In this document: positions 16,622-25,999 of the stretch, in pieces
How the letters are laid out: each line of letters opens with the position of its first letter
Position numbering within the stretch: position 1 is the first letter of the stretch
Source: Bradyrhizobium sp. Arg816
Lineage (GTDB): Bacteria > Pseudomonadota > Alphaproteobacteria > Rhizobiales > Xanthobacteraceae
Reading direction: 5' to 3'
DNA: 64,000 nucleotides
Assembly (NCBI RefSeq): GCF_029989365.1
Contig: NZ_JAPRAQ010000017.1
Span: 1 to 64,000, forward strand
Made by a program: the position numbers and the translations under genes
The notes under the pieces: model-generated
Databases searched by the model: none
What the model was told of the DNA's origin: nothing
The model's input: only the letters and a program-made list of their open reading frames with translations

Positions 16622-17257
16622 ATGCCGTTGGCACGCGAGGCCGTCGAGCTGCTGGTTCAGGCGGCCAGAGCCTGGTATTTTGAAGGCAATCAGCACGGGT
16701 TACGCGACCGGGAATGGATGGCGCTTCGGTTTCTCCACCGTGCCAACAGGTTCTCGCGCACGCCGTCCGCGCTGGCCGGCTTCATCGGCGCGACCCGCGC
16801 CACGGCATCGCAGATCGTGAAGACGCTGGAAGCCAAGTCCTTCCTGGTGCGAAAGCCGTCGCACGAGGACAAGCGGTCCGTCGTGCTCCACGTCACCGCG
16901 CAAGGCGAGAAATGCCTGAGCCAGCACGACCCGATCAATCACGTTGTGAACGCGGTCACGTCTCTCGGCACCGACGAATGCATCAGGCTGCGCGACTCGC
17001 TGCGCGAGATCCTCAATCACCTCGACGCGGCCCATCAGCGGCTCGATGCCAGTATCTGCCGCGACTGCATGTTCCTCGCCGAACGCAGTCCCGGCACGGG
17101 CAAGGGACGCGCGAGCGCCGAATTCATGTGCCGGCTGTACCGCGCCCCGGTTTCCCTCGAGGAGACCGAACTCCTCTGCACCAGTTTCGAGCGCACCCGC
17201 GACCGCCCGAAGATCGAGGAGCATCTCGACCGCGCGCGCATGGCGAGCCAGGGATGA
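16622..17257 (+). CDS. MarR-family regulator with C-terminal cysteine motif
   Basis: DNA-binding regulator of 211 aa. Residues about 20-100 form the winged helix domain, with TPSALAGFIGATRATASQIVKTLEAKSFL as recognition helix region and HEDKRSVVLHVT as wing. It is about 60 residues longer than a typical MarR. The extra C-terminal part holds CRDC (about residues 140-143), FMC and LLC, four cysteines that could bind a metal or sense redox state; this is inference. A GCAAGGTAGGAATTC-type ribosome binding site precedes the ATG. Its targets are unknown. Confidence 0.85.
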   Translation: MPLAREAVELLVQAARAWYFEGNQHGLRDREWMALRFLHRANRFSRTPSALAGFIGATRATASQIVKTLEAKSFLVRKPSHEDKRSVVLHVTAQGEKCLSQHDPINHVVNAVTSLGTDECIRLRDSLREILNHLDAAHQRLDASICRDCMFLAERSPGTGKGRASAEFMCRLYRAPVSLEETELLCTSFERTRDRPKIEEHLDRARMASQG

Positions 17258-18212
17258 GGCGGGAATTTGCGACGTGATGGAACGCGCAAGTTTCGCGCGG
17301 ATGCGATCGCCGGCGCTTGCGTAAAGTTTCTCAACAGCATCGTTCTTTGAAACACGCTCGTTTTCTCCGCTCTCCCGGACGCGCTGACCAAGCTTCGGCG
17401 GACAAGTCGCTGCGCTCGCAATGACGGAGCAAGGAGATGTACTGCAGTTCTCAGACATGCACGCGTAGGATAGGTGGAGCGACCTGTCCGCCGAAGGACG
17501 AAGGCGGAAGGGCGAAGGCGGAAGCGAAACCCATCCTCTCTCATCAACGCGGAAACATGATGGGTTTCGCAAGTTCTCTACCCATCCTTGCTACGACGTT
17601 GCTACGGCCCCTCAGACACACCTTCGCGTCCTCGCGGCGCATTTCGCCCGAGCTTTGCTTGCTCACTCCACCCTCGAAGCCAAGAGGGCGCAGGGAAGGC
17701 CGGGTGCTGACCTCGCACCCGCGGTCCGCTGCGCGAAAGGTAGCGCAAGGAAACCGCACAGCAGCATACAGGTGGTGCCAATCACTCGGCCTTCCCTGCG
17801 CGATGGTTGGACGGCTTATGCCGTGCTCTCCCGGGAGCCGAGTTCCTTCTGGCCTCCCTCACGCTTGCGAAAGTCACCAGCACCGCGCCGGTTGACGCGA
17901 CTGCCGCATCCGCAAGCACTTGACCGTAGCGACGACGGCCAGGACCACACGGTTTTGCCGTACGCACGGCCCGCCATTTCGCCGCAGTTTTTCCAGCCCT
18001 GTCGACGGAGCCGGAAACTTGCAGACGAGACGAACCTGACAGCGCCGCTCATCCAGCACGAAGTTTTGGGCTCACGGAGAGCAATCCGCCCTGCCCTGGA
18101 CCTCTCGCGCCCGACGCTGCCGCGTCCACCGCAAGCCCGGCTCGCGAAACGTGACGACACAAGATCGCCCCTCTTGGTGAGCCGGGATGGGCGACACATA
18201 CGCCGTTTCCGA

Positions 18213-18237
18213 ATTTCGGTAAAGTGGAATATTTTCG
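18213..18237 (+). repeat. 25-bp direct repeat, copy 1
   Basis: ATTTCGGTAAAGTGGAATA followed by TTTTCG; it matches the copy at 18423-18447 at 21 of 25 positions in the same orientation. It is followed by a GCGCGCGGCTTGACGCC stretch and a GCCCGACGGGC element. Confidence 0.5.
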
Positions 18238-18422
18238 CGCGCGCGGCTTGACGCCCTCTCGGGTGTTTTGCCCGACGGGCGCCGTGCCCCCGCCGCCCCG
18301 CTCTGCCGGACGACATCGCTCGTCTGGTTGCGCTTGAAAGTGATTCCCGGGAGCAGCGATCGGCCGCGGCGATACATTTTCGTCTCGACCAGCCGCGACG
18401 ACCGAAACATTCGATAATTATG

Positions 18423-18447
18423 ATTTCTGTATAGGCGAATATTTTCG
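18423..18447 (+). repeat. 25-bp direct repeat, copy 2
   Basis: ATTTCTGTATAGGCGAATA followed by TTTTCG, 210 bp downstream of copy 1. A third, shorter GGTATTTTCC lies at about 18461-18470. Confidence 0.5.
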
Positions 18448-18760
18448 GTGCCGGTCGGCGGGTATTTTCCCTTCTGGGGACAACAAGGAGCGTGGCCCGG
18501 ATGGCGCCAACGGGGTCGGCGCGAAGCGCCGCCCGATGGCAGGCTCCGCGCCATCCGGGAAAAGCGCGCGCACCGGACGAGCAGCCCCCGATCGGGCCGC
18601 GCTCCATCCGGGCGACGGATCACCGCGCCCGCCCGGCAGTCCCGCCTTGTATGCATTATCCCAGTTGCCATCCCCGCGGACTTCGCTTTACATGCCGGCA
18701 ACTCGCCCGCGGATGACGGCCGGGGCTCAAAAATCACACACATTTTCAAAGGGACGGAAT

Positions 18761-19825
18761 ATGGCGCGTAACATCCTGATTCTCGGGGCTTCTTACGGTT
18801 CCCTGCTGGGCACGAAGCTGCTGATGGCGGGCCATAACGTGTCCCTGGTCTGCCGCGCCAAGACCGCCGAGCTGATCAACCGTGACGGTACCGAGGTGCG
18901 CATCAAGCTGCGCGACGAGGCGGTGCACCGGGCGATCTTCTCGCGCGACCTGCCCGGCAAGCTCGACGCGGTGACGCCGGGCAATGTCGACCTCTCGCGC
19001 TACGACATGGTCGGCCTGGCGATGCAGGAGCCGCAATACACCAACCACACGGTCCGCGTTCTCATGGTCAAGATCGCCGCGGCGAAGCTGCCGTGCCTGT
19101 CGATCATGAACATGCCGCCGCTGCCCTATTTGAAGCGGATCCCGTCGCTCGCCGACATGGATCTCGAGGAGGCCTACACCAATGCGCAGGTGTGGGAGCG
19201 CTTCGAGCCCGGCCTGGTGACGCTGTGCTCGCCCGACCCGCAGGCCTTCCGTCCGCCGGAAGAAGCCGCCAACGTGCTCCATGTCGGCCTGCCCACGAAT
19301 TTCAAGGCATCGGCCTTCGCCGACGAGAAGCACAACAAGGTGCTGCGCGAGCTCGAAGCCGACATCGACGCGGTGACGCTCGACGGTCACGACGTGCCGG
19401 TGAAGCTGAAAGTGTTCTCTTCGCTGTTCGTGCCGCTGGCGAAATGGTCGATGCTGCTGACCGGCAACTATCGCTGCATCACGCCGCACGAGCCGCAATC
19501 GATCCGCGACGCCGTGCACGGCGATCTGGCGCGCTCGCAGACGATCTACGACCATGTCGATGCGATCGCCCGCCGTCTCGGCGCCGATCCGCAGGACCAG
19601 GTGCCGTTCGCGAAATACGCCAAGGCCGCCGAAAGCCTGCTCAAGCCGTCATCGGCCGCGCGCGCGGTCGCGAGCGGCGCGCCCTTCATCGAGCGCGTCG
19701 ACCTGCTCGTGAAGCTGATCTCGCATCAGCTCGGCACCCCCAATGCCGAGATCGACCGCACGGTCGAGACCGTGGACCTGAAGCTGAACGAGAAGATCGT
19801 GCAGGGCGGATCTGGCGCGCAATAG
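18761..19825 (+). CDS. ketopantoate reductase-like (ApbA/PanE N-terminal) protein
   Basis: Probable NAD(P)-binding oxidoreductase of 354 aa. The N-terminus MARNILILGASYGSLLGTK (residues 1-19) is a Rossmann dinucleotide-binding loop in the ApbA/PanE style, followed by the second strand VSLVCR. The C-terminal half is helical, with KVFSSLFVPLAKWSMLLTGNYRC corresponding to the position of the ketopantoate reductase catalytic region. The classical PanE lysine/glutamate pair is not obvious, so the substrate is unknown. The ATG at 18761 with AAAGGGACGG upstream is preferred over the longer open frame. It stands alone between two intergenic regions. Confidence 0.75.
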   Translation: MARNILILGASYGSLLGTKLLMAGHNVSLVCRAKTAELINRDGTEVRIKLRDEAVHRAIFSRDLPGKLDAVTPGNVDLSRYDMVGLAMQEPQYTNHTVRVLMVKIAAAKLPCLSIMNMPPLPYLKRIPSLADMDLEEAYTNAQVWERFEPGLVTLCSPDPQAFRPPEEAANVLHVGLPTNFKASAFADEKHNKVLRELEADIDAVTLDGHDVPVKLKVFSSLFVPLAKWSMLLTGNYRCITPHEPQSIRDAVHGDLARSQTIYDHVDAIARRLGADPQDQVPFAKYAKAAESLLKPSSAARAVASGAPFIERVDLLVKLISHQLGTPNAEIDRTVETVDLKLNEKIVQGGSGAQ

Positions 19826-20072
19826 CAGCGTGCCGGCGCTGCCGTCACAGGTCGCGGCGGCTTGCACTGATCGACCGGATTTGTCGATGCAGACCGGATC
19901 GCCCTTGGGCATGGGCTTACGATTTGGCTCAATACGGCCCATCCTGCTCATCAGTCCGTTTGCGTAAATCCCGCATACATGCGACTGCTAGCCGTCACAC
20001 GGGCGCCGACTTCCGCAGGTTCCGTGGCAGCGCGATGGCCGGATCGAAGGGCTGACAAACAAGTAGAAGACG

Positions 20073-20891
20073 ATGGATCAGACGGCGTTGCAGGTCGCTC
20101 GCGCGGTGGAGGCCGGCGCGACGACGATGAAGGGGATCGTTGACGCGACCGGATTGTCCCGCCTCAAGGTCGAGCGCGCGCTGAGCACGCTGGAGAAGCA
20201 AAAGCTCCTCATTCGCGACGGCCAAGGATTTCGGCCGGCTAACCGGCAAACGCCGCCGCCGCTCACCCGGCAGTGCGGCTCGTGCAACGCCTGCTGCGAT
20301 ATCCTCGAGGTCGCCGCCGTCGACAAGCCGGTGAATCAGCTGTGCAGACACTGGCAGACGGGAACCGGGTGCACCATCTACGACCGCCGTCCGCAAATGT
20401 GCCGGTCCTTCGTCTGCGCCTGGCTGCAAGGTCATCTCGATGACGCGTGGTTTCCGGCGACGTCCGGCATCATCGTGCATTTCAGCCAGGACGCGGTGAA
20501 CGTGACGGTCGACGACCACTGCCCCGATCGCTGGCGCGAGGAGCCCTATTTCAGCAAGCTCGCCGAATGGTCGCTGAACGGGATCAGGCGGATCGGTAAC
20601 CGCGGCTACGCGACCCTCGTGGTCTCCGGCGAGAACCGGTTCCTGCTGCTCGGACGCACCATCGTTCCCGAGCCTACGCTGTTCGGAACGGCGTTCCTGC
20701 CGCTGACCGCCGACACCTTCCGGTTCTGGCGCGCGACATCGCCCGAGCATCTGCAGCGGCTGCACGAGCGCATCGCCGAGATCGAGCGTATCCGGCAGGA
20801 ATTCGGCTCCTGTGCGATCCCTGAGAATGAGGACGACGATCCGCGGGCGCCCTATCGGCCCGCACTTTTACGGCAATCGAATCACGCCTGA
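20073..20891 (+). CDS. YkgJ-type cysteine-cluster protein with N-terminal helix-turn-helix
   Basis: Protein of 272 aa. Residues 1-60 look like a winged helix (TTMKGIVDATGLSRLKVERALSTLEKQKLL). Residues about 68-120 carry a YkgJ/Fli-B-like cysteine cluster: CGSCNACC, then C, C, C in CRHW, GC, MCRSFVC, spaced as in zinc- or iron-sulfur-binding members of this family. The C-terminal 150 residues are unrecognised. The combination suggests a metal-linked DNA-binding or assembly factor, but no function is established. Confidence 0.75.
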   Translation: MDQTALQVARAVEAGATTMKGIVDATGLSRLKVERALSTLEKQKLLIRDGQGFRPANRQTPPPLTRQCGSCNACCDILEVAAVDKPVNQLCRHWQTGTGCTIYDRRPQMCRSFVCAWLQGHLDDAWFPATSGIIVHFSQDAVNVTVDDHCPDRWREEPYFSKLAEWSLNGIRRIGNRGYATLVVSGENRFLLLGRTIVPEPTLFGTAFLPLTADTFRFWRATSPEHLQRLHERIAEIERIRQEFGSCAIPENEDDDPRAPYRPALLRQSNHA

Positions 20892-20996
20892 ACTCCGCCG
20901 TGGGCAACACCGCATGATTCGCACGGTGCCGCTCGACGCGCCCCGGCCGGGTTGATAAGCCCCTGTCCGCGAATGATGGGGACTTGAGTCGGGGAC

Positions 20997-22508
20997 ATGA
21001 CAGTTGCGATCGAGATGGGGCAGACCACGGCAGGCGCCGCGGCCGCCATGGACCTCGAGGAACTGCTGGCGACCCGGCTCCTGGTGCAGGGCAATTCGGG
21101 CTCCGGCAAGTCGCATCTCCTGCGGCGGCTGCTCGAACAGAGCGCGCCTTGGGTGCAGCAGGCCATCATCGATCCCGAAGGCGACTTCGTCACGCTGGCC
21201 GAGCAATTCGGCCATCTGGTGATCGAGGCCGAGGACCACACCGAACGCGGCCTTCAGGTCGCCGGCGAGCGCGCGCGGCTGCATCGCGTCTCCACCGTGC
21301 TCAATCTCGAAGGGCTGGACGCCGAGAACCAGATGCGGCGTGCCGCGGCCTTCCTCGGCGGCCTGTTCGACGTCGACCGTGACCATTGGTACCCGATGCT
21401 GGTGGTGGTCGACGAAGCGCAGCTGTTCGCGCCGGCGGTCGCCGGCGAAGTCTCGGACGAAGCGCGCAAGCTCTCTCTCGGCGCGATGACCAATCTGATG
21501 TGCCGCGGCCGCAAGCGTGGCCTTGCCGGCATCATCGCGACCCAGCGCCTGGCAAAACTCGCCAAGAACGTCGCAGCGGAAGCCTCCAATTTCCTGATGG
21601 GCCGGACCTTCCTCGACATCGACATGGCGCGCGCCGCCGACCTGCTCGGCATGGAGCGGCGGCAGGCCGAATCCTTTCGCGATCTCGAACGCGGACAGTT
21701 CATGGCGCTCGGCCCGGCGCTGTCGCGACGCCCCCTGCGTTTGCATATCGGCCCGACCGACACCCACGCGCGCAATTCCACGCCGCGGCTGATGCCGATG
21801 CCGGAAGCCGCACTCGAGGATATGCGCGCCGTCATCCTGGCCGCGCCGCCGCCCGATGCCAGCCGCCCGCAGCGCCGGCCCGCGCCCGATCTGCTCGAGC
21901 AGCTCCGCGCCGCGAAGGCGGCCGCGCCGGAGATCCGGCCCGAGGTGGCCGAGGTTCCGATCAGTGCCGAGGAGCTCGCCGAGCGGCGCGAGCGCGTCGA
22001 TCGTACGCTTCGCGCCGTGCTCGCCGAACCCGATGCCGGCTTCCGCGCCGTCGGCGTGCTCTATCAGGAGTTCGTGGTCCGCTGCCGCATCGAGGGGCTC
22101 GGCTCCGCGGTGCCTGATCTGAACGAATTCCGCCGCATGCTGACACGCGCGCGCGCCGGGCTCGGCGCCGAGCATGCCGAGGACGATGCCTGGCAGGACG
22201 TGTCGCTGCGCGCTTCGATCCTGCCCGACGACATGCAGGGCGTGTTCATGATGATCGCACGCGCGGCGAAGGAAGGCTGGCCCTGCCCCGGCGATGCCGC
22301 GATCGCGCGCGCCTATGGCTCGCATTCGCTGCGCCGCGCCCAGCGCCTGCTTGGCTACATGGAGGAGCAGGGCCTGATCGTCTGCCAGCTCGACGGCGGC
22401 GGGCGCCGGATCGTGACGCTGGTGGAATTGGCCTGGGCCACCGCGCCGGGCGATCCCAACGGCGACGATCTGCCGGCGGAGCCGGTTCCGAGCGCAGCCT
22501 CGGCTTGA
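20997..22508 (+). CDS. HerA/DUF87-like ATPase
   Basis: P-loop ATPase of 503 aa related to the HerA/FtsK (DUF87) group. Walker A is GNSGSGKSH (residues 32-40), Walker B is MLVVVDEAQLF (about 137-147), and a CRGRKRGLAGIIATQRLAKLAKNVAAEASNFLMG segment resembles the sensor/arginine region of HerA-type proteins. The C-terminal 230 residues (from about 270) are Pro/Ala-rich and then helical, unlike DNA translocases. No NurA-like nuclease is adjacent. It could be a DNA-related or regulatory ATPase; function unknown. Confidence 0.8.
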   Translation: MTVAIEMGQTTAGAAAAMDLEELLATRLLVQGNSGSGKSHLLRRLLEQSAPWVQQAIIDPEGDFVTLAEQFGHLVIEAEDHTERGLQVAGERARLHRVSTVLNLEGLDAENQMRRAAAFLGGLFDVDRDHWYPMLVVVDEAQLFAPAVAGEVSDEARKLSLGAMTNLMCRGRKRGLAGIIATQRLAKLAKNVAAEASNFLMGRTFLDIDMARAADLLGMERRQAESFRDLERGQFMALGPALSRRPLRLHIGPTDTHARNSTPRLMPMPEAALEDMRAVILAAPPPDASRPQRRPAPDLLEQLRAAKAAAPEIRPEVAEVPISAEELAERRERVDRTLRAVLAEPDAGFRAVGVLYQEFVVRCRIEGLGSAVPDLNEFRRMLTRARAGLGAEHAEDDAWQDVSLRASILPDDMQGVFMMIARAAKEGWPCPGDAAIARAYGSHSLRRAQRLLGYMEEQGLIVCQLDGGGRRIVTLVELAWATAPGDPNGDDLPAEPVPSAASA

Positions 22509-22514
22509 GATCGC

Positions 22515-24830
22515 CTAGAACGTCCCGGCGACAGTCATGCGAAAGGTCAGCGGCTCGACCGGGTGCAGCACGTAATCCATCACGCCATTCTGGCAGACCG
22601 CCGTCGGCGCGACGCCGCCGGTGCAGAGATTATAGAGCGTGTCGGTCTTGAGCAGCGAGCCATAGGCATAAGTGATCTGGTTCGCCTGCGCGTTGAACAG
22701 ATTGAGCACGTCGAGCTGAATGCGCCAGCCATTGTCGATGCGATAGCCGAGGCGGCCGTTGAAGATGCTGGTCGCGGACGAGCGGAACGCATTGTCTTCC
22801 GTCAGCGGGCTCGACGCCAGATAGCGCCAGCGCAAAGACCCGAACCAGCCGGTCTTCTCGCCGAGCGTGATACCGGCCGATGCCACCATCGCCGGTGCGT
22901 TCGGAATGTAGTTGCCGGGCGCGTTGCCGATCTGCGCCTCGGGATAGCCCGCCAGCGAGGCGTAGACCTCCGCCTGCTCGCTGTCAGTGCCACGAAAGCG
23001 CGCATGGGTCATGGCGAGATCGGCATCGATGTCGATCCACGAGCGCGGGCGGTAATGATTGGTCCACTCGAAGCCGTAGCGGCGGCTGGCGCGGGTCGCC
23101 GAGGTATCGCCGGCATCGCCGGAGAACAGGATCTCGGAATCCTGGTCGAGGATGAAGAGGCTGAGCGAGGTGTCGAGGCCGGGAACGATTTTGCTGCGGA
23201 CGCCGACTTCGGCGCCCTTGGTGCGGACCAGCAGCGGCGACGGCGTCAGCCGCGTGGCGGGATCGCTCGGATCTTCCGTCGTGGTCGCGCCGCGCGCGTC
23301 GTTCGAGTGCATGCCGGTGCCGGCGCCGAGGAAGAATTCGGTCTGGTTGAACGGGCCGAGCACCATGCGGAATTTCGGGCTGCCGAGCGCGGCGTCAGTG
23401 CGGCCGGAATTGTTGGCATTGAACAGCGAGGTGACGTCGGCGGCATAATAATCGCCGCGCAGGCCGACTGTGGTCCTCAGCCAATCCGTCCAGCGCACGG
23501 TGTTCTCGGCGAAAACACCGACACTGCCCTCGCCGACCTTGTCGCCCCTGATGCTGGAGAGGAAGCCGCGCTGGAACGTGTTGCTCAGCGCCAGATCGAT
23601 CGAATCATAGCGCGATTGCAGGCCGATCGTGGTCTGCATCGGCAGGCCTGCGAACGACCCGTTCAGCGTGCGCGAGATGTTGGCGCCGGCCATCAGGCGG
23701 TCGTCATGCTGATGGAACTGGTCGCCGAGCACGGGATCGCTGAGTAAATAGGTGAAGTTGTTGAAGAGGTCGAGCTGGCTCTTCACGACATAGGCGTTGG
23801 CCTGCCACGACCCCACATCGTCGCTCTGCGCGATGCGGCCGGAGAGCGCAAAGCGATTGGTGTTGCCGCCGTCCGTTGGATCTTCCGAGCCGAACCGGTC
23901 GAGAAAACCGCTGGTGATCGCGCGCTGCGGCACCTGGTCGGTCGAATTCCATTTGTTGGCATAGGCCATGCCGGTGATGGTCAGACCATCCGTCGCGGTG
24001 CCCTGGCTGTAGCTCACGAAGCCGTTCAGCTTGCGCACATTGTCCGGATTTGCCCAGGGACCGTTGTAGGTGCCGAGCTCGCCCGCGACGAGCAGCGAAC
24101 CGTCGCCGACTTTCGCTGAGTCCATGCCGAGCAGGCGCCGATAGCCAAAGCTGCCGGCGGTCACCTGCGCGAGGCCCTTTTCGGTGCGGTCGATCAAGCC
24201 GATGCGCACGCTGCCGACGGACGCGAAATCGCTCTCGTCGGCGAAGTACGGTCCTTTGCGCACATCCATCGCGCTGATGGTTTCCGGGATCAGCCAATTG
24301 AGATCGGCATAGCCCTGGCCATGCGCGTGGGTGCGCATGTTGACGGGGACGTCATCGACATAGATCGCGAGATCGGTGCCATGGTCGAGATTATAGCCGC
24401 GCAGAAAATACTGGTTGGCTTTGCCTTCACCGGAATGCTGAGTCACGATCAACCCCGGCACGGCTTCGAGCACTTCGCCCGGCCGCGCGAAGGGGCGCGT
24501 GTTGAGCTCTTCACCGGAGACGGTGATCTCGCTCGCCATGTCCGGCGGGCCCTTTGCGCCGGAGGCGACGCTGCGGGCGTCCGAGGCCGGAGCCTGCGTC
24601 GGCTGAGCCACGTGACGGCGATTGGCCGGGACCGGCTTGCTGGCTCGCCGCGATGCGGGCGGTCTCTTGTGCGGCTTCGTCTCGCCGCCGGAGACCTGGA
24701 TCGGCGGCAGTTCGCGCGAGGCGCCACTGCTCTGCGCGAAGGCGCTGCCGTCATCCGCGAGAAGCATGATGGCAGAAAATGCCGTCAACGCTCCGCAACG
24801 ACGGCCAGACTCAGGCCGCGTCGGTCGCAT
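22515..24830 (-). CDS. TonB-dependent outer-membrane receptor (probable nickel uptake)
   Basis: Outer-membrane gated channel. The frame is open to 24917, but the ATG at 24830 gives a signal peptide (about residues 1-32, ending AFA) and 771 aa. The plug domain holds PGEVLEAVPGLIVTQHSG and NQYFLRGYNLDHGTDLAIYVDDVPVN; the beta-barrel ends with an aromatic residue (VAGTF). A basic, Pro-rich spacer (about 45-95) precedes the plug. It overlaps the 3' end of the nickel permease gene by 20 bp, and a NikR-like operator precedes that gene, so the substrate is probably a nickel chelate (inference). Confidence 0.88.
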   Translation of the reverse strand: MRPTRPESGRRCGALTAFSAIMLLADDGSAFAQSSGASRELPPIQVSGGETKPHKRPPASRRASKPVPANRRHVAQPTQAPASDARSVASGAKGPPDMASEITVSGEELNTRPFARPGEVLEAVPGLIVTQHSGEGKANQYFLRGYNLDHGTDLAIYVDDVPVNMRTHAHGQGYADLNWLIPETISAMDVRKGPYFADESDFASVGSVRIGLIDRTEKGLAQVTAGSFGYRRLLGMDSAKVGDGSLLVAGELGTYNGPWANPDNVRKLNGFVSYSQGTATDGLTITGMAYANKWNSTDQVPQRAITSGFLDRFGSEDPTDGGNTNRFALSGRIAQSDDVGSWQANAYVVKSQLDLFNNFTYLLSDPVLGDQFHQHDDRLMAGANISRTLNGSFAGLPMQTTIGLQSRYDSIDLALSNTFQRGFLSSIRGDKVGEGSVGVFAENTVRWTDWLRTTVGLRGDYYAADVTSLFNANNSGRTDAALGSPKFRMVLGPFNQTEFFLGAGTGMHSNDARGATTTEDPSDPATRLTPSPLLVRTKGAEVGVRSKIVPGLDTSLSLFILDQDSEILFSGDAGDTSATRASRRYGFEWTNHYRPRSWIDIDADLAMTHARFRGTDSEQAEVYASLAGYPEAQIGNAPGNYIPNAPAMVASAGITLGEKTGWFGSLRWRYLASSPLTEDNAFRSSATSIFNGRLGYRIDNGWRIQLDVLNLFNAQANQITYAYGSLLKTDTLYNLCTGGVAPTAVCQNGVMDYVLHPVEPLTFRMTVAGTF

Positions 24831-25884
24831 CGGCGCCCCGAAGTCCATTCGCGCGGGACGCAGCGCCCGCAAACATGCGGCGATAGAGCAGGACCGAAAC
24901 GAGCCAGGCGATCGCAAACAGCGCGATCACGGCGAAGCCGACATTGGCCAGCGATTCGTTCAGATTATCAACCAGGGCCCACACGCCGCCGCTTAGACCA
25001 AGCCGGTCGGCGATCAGGCCGAGCGCCTCGATGCCGCCGATCAACAGCGCCACCGCGACGGAGGCGCCGGTGATGGTGAGGTTGTACCAGAGCTTTCGCA
25101 GAGGATCGACGAAGGCCCAGCGATAGGCGCTGACCATCAGCACCGAGTCGGCAGTGTCGACCAGCGCCATGCCCGACGCGAACAGCGCGGGAAAGACCAT
25201 GACGTCGACGAGCGAAGCGCCGCGCGCGGCTTCGGTCGCGGAGATGCTGAGCAGGCCGATCTCGGTCGCGGTGTCGAAGCCGAGCCCGAACAGGAACCCG
25301 AGCGGAAGCATGTGCCAGGGCTTTGTCACCAGGCGGAACATCGGGCCGAGCAGGCGCGCCAGGAATCCGCGGCTCGCCAGCAGCGCATCGAGCTGCGCGG
25401 CGTCGTGGATGCCCTGCGCGCGCGCGATGCGAAACGTCCGCCACAGGCCGACGAAGATGGCGAGATTGATGGCCGCGATCACGAGCAGGAACAGCGCCGA
25501 CACCGATGTGCCGATGAGGCCGCCGATCTCCCTGAGCAGGCTGTCGCCGCCGAGGCTCACCACACCGAGCGCCAGCAGGATGGTCGCGATCACGACCACG
25601 GTGGAGTGGCCGAGGGCGAAATAGAGACCGACGCTGCGCGGCGCACCGCCCGCATGCATCAGCTTGCGCACGACATTGTCGATGGCGGCGATGTGGTCGG
25701 CGTCGACCGCATGGCGGAGGCCAAACACCCAGGCGAGCAGCGCGGTCGCCATCACCGTCGGCCGGTCACCGAACGCCGCGAAGGCCCAGGCCCATGCGGC
25801 GACATTGGCGGCGATGAGCCCGCCGAACAGCACCACCGTGGCGGGCTCGACCGCCCGCAAGGACCATTTCGTCACGACAATCAT
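24811..25884 (-). CDS. NiCoT-family nickel/cobalt permease
   Basis: Inner-membrane nickel (possibly cobalt) permease of the HoxN/HupN/NixA type, 357 aa with about eight membrane helices. The signature RHAVDADHIAAIDN (H-x4-D-H; about residues 57-70) and GLGFDTATEIGLL (about 197-209) are both intact, as is the LGHSTVVV segment. It has the family length. The ATG at 25884 lies 28 bp downstream of a near-consensus NikR operator, so nickel-dependent repression is likely. It is the first gene of a two-gene unit with the TonB receptor. Confidence 0.95.
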   Translation of the reverse strand: MIVVTKWSLRAVEPATVVLFGGLIAANVAAWAWAFAAFGDRPTVMATALLAWVFGLRHAVDADHIAAIDNVVRKLMHAGGAPRSVGLYFALGHSTVVVIATILLALGVVSLGGDSLLREIGGLIGTSVSALFLLVIAAINLAIFVGLWRTFRIARAQGIHDAAQLDALLASRGFLARLLGPMFRLVTKPWHMLPLGFLFGLGFDTATEIGLLSISATEAARGASLVDVMVFPALFASGMALVDTADSVLMVSAYRWAFVDPLRKLWYNLTITGASVAVALLIGGIEALGLIADRLGLSGGVWALVDNLNESLANVGFAVIALFAIAWLVSVLLYRRMFAGAASRANGLRGADATDAA

Positions 25885-25912
25885 TCCGTCCGCACGCCCC
25901 TTCGCGGCGACG

Positions 25913-25940
25913 GTATGATCTTTTCATAAAATGATCACAC
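25913..25940. promoter_or_regulatory. NikR-like operator
   Basis: GTATGA (25913-25918), 16 bp, then TCACAC (25935-25940). The known enterobacterial NikR site is GTATGA-N16-TCATAC, so this differs at one position with exactly the right spacing. The inner part is also palindromic (TGATC-TTTT-CAT-AAAA-TGATCA). It lies 28 bp upstream of the nickel permease start codon, a place where binding would block transcription. Confidence 0.75.
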
Positions 25941-25999
25941 TAACCAATGCAATTCCAGGGGGCCGCTTTGCAGGAATGCTTGTAACCATCCTTCGAGAC

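Larger units (their letters stand above)
17258..18760. repeat. 1.5-kb intergenic region with Bradyrhizobium-type repeats
   Basis: No supported gene. From about 17390 on, the sequence is a mosaic of elements I recall as dispersed in Bradyrhizobium and Rhodopseudomonas intergenic DNA: the TCGCTGCGCTCGCAATGACG motif (about 17408-17427), a segment around 17680-17860 with GGGCGCAGGGAAGGCCGGGTG and its partner CGGCCTTCCCTGCGCGATGG, and two AATATTTTC-containing 25-mers. Short frames on both strands are not protein-like. The last 20 bp before 18761 carry the AAAGGGACGG ribosome binding site of the next gene. A genome-wide repeat search would settle the family. Confidence 0.55.

Noticed and set aside
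17258..18760. Possible tRNA, small RNA or insertion sequence in the long gap
   Set aside because: No cloverleaf, no transposase fragment and no terminal inverted repeats with target duplication were found; dispersed repeats explain it better.
20868..22325. 485-codon open frame on the minus strand
   Set aside because: Antisense to the HerA-like ATPase gene; no recognisable domain.
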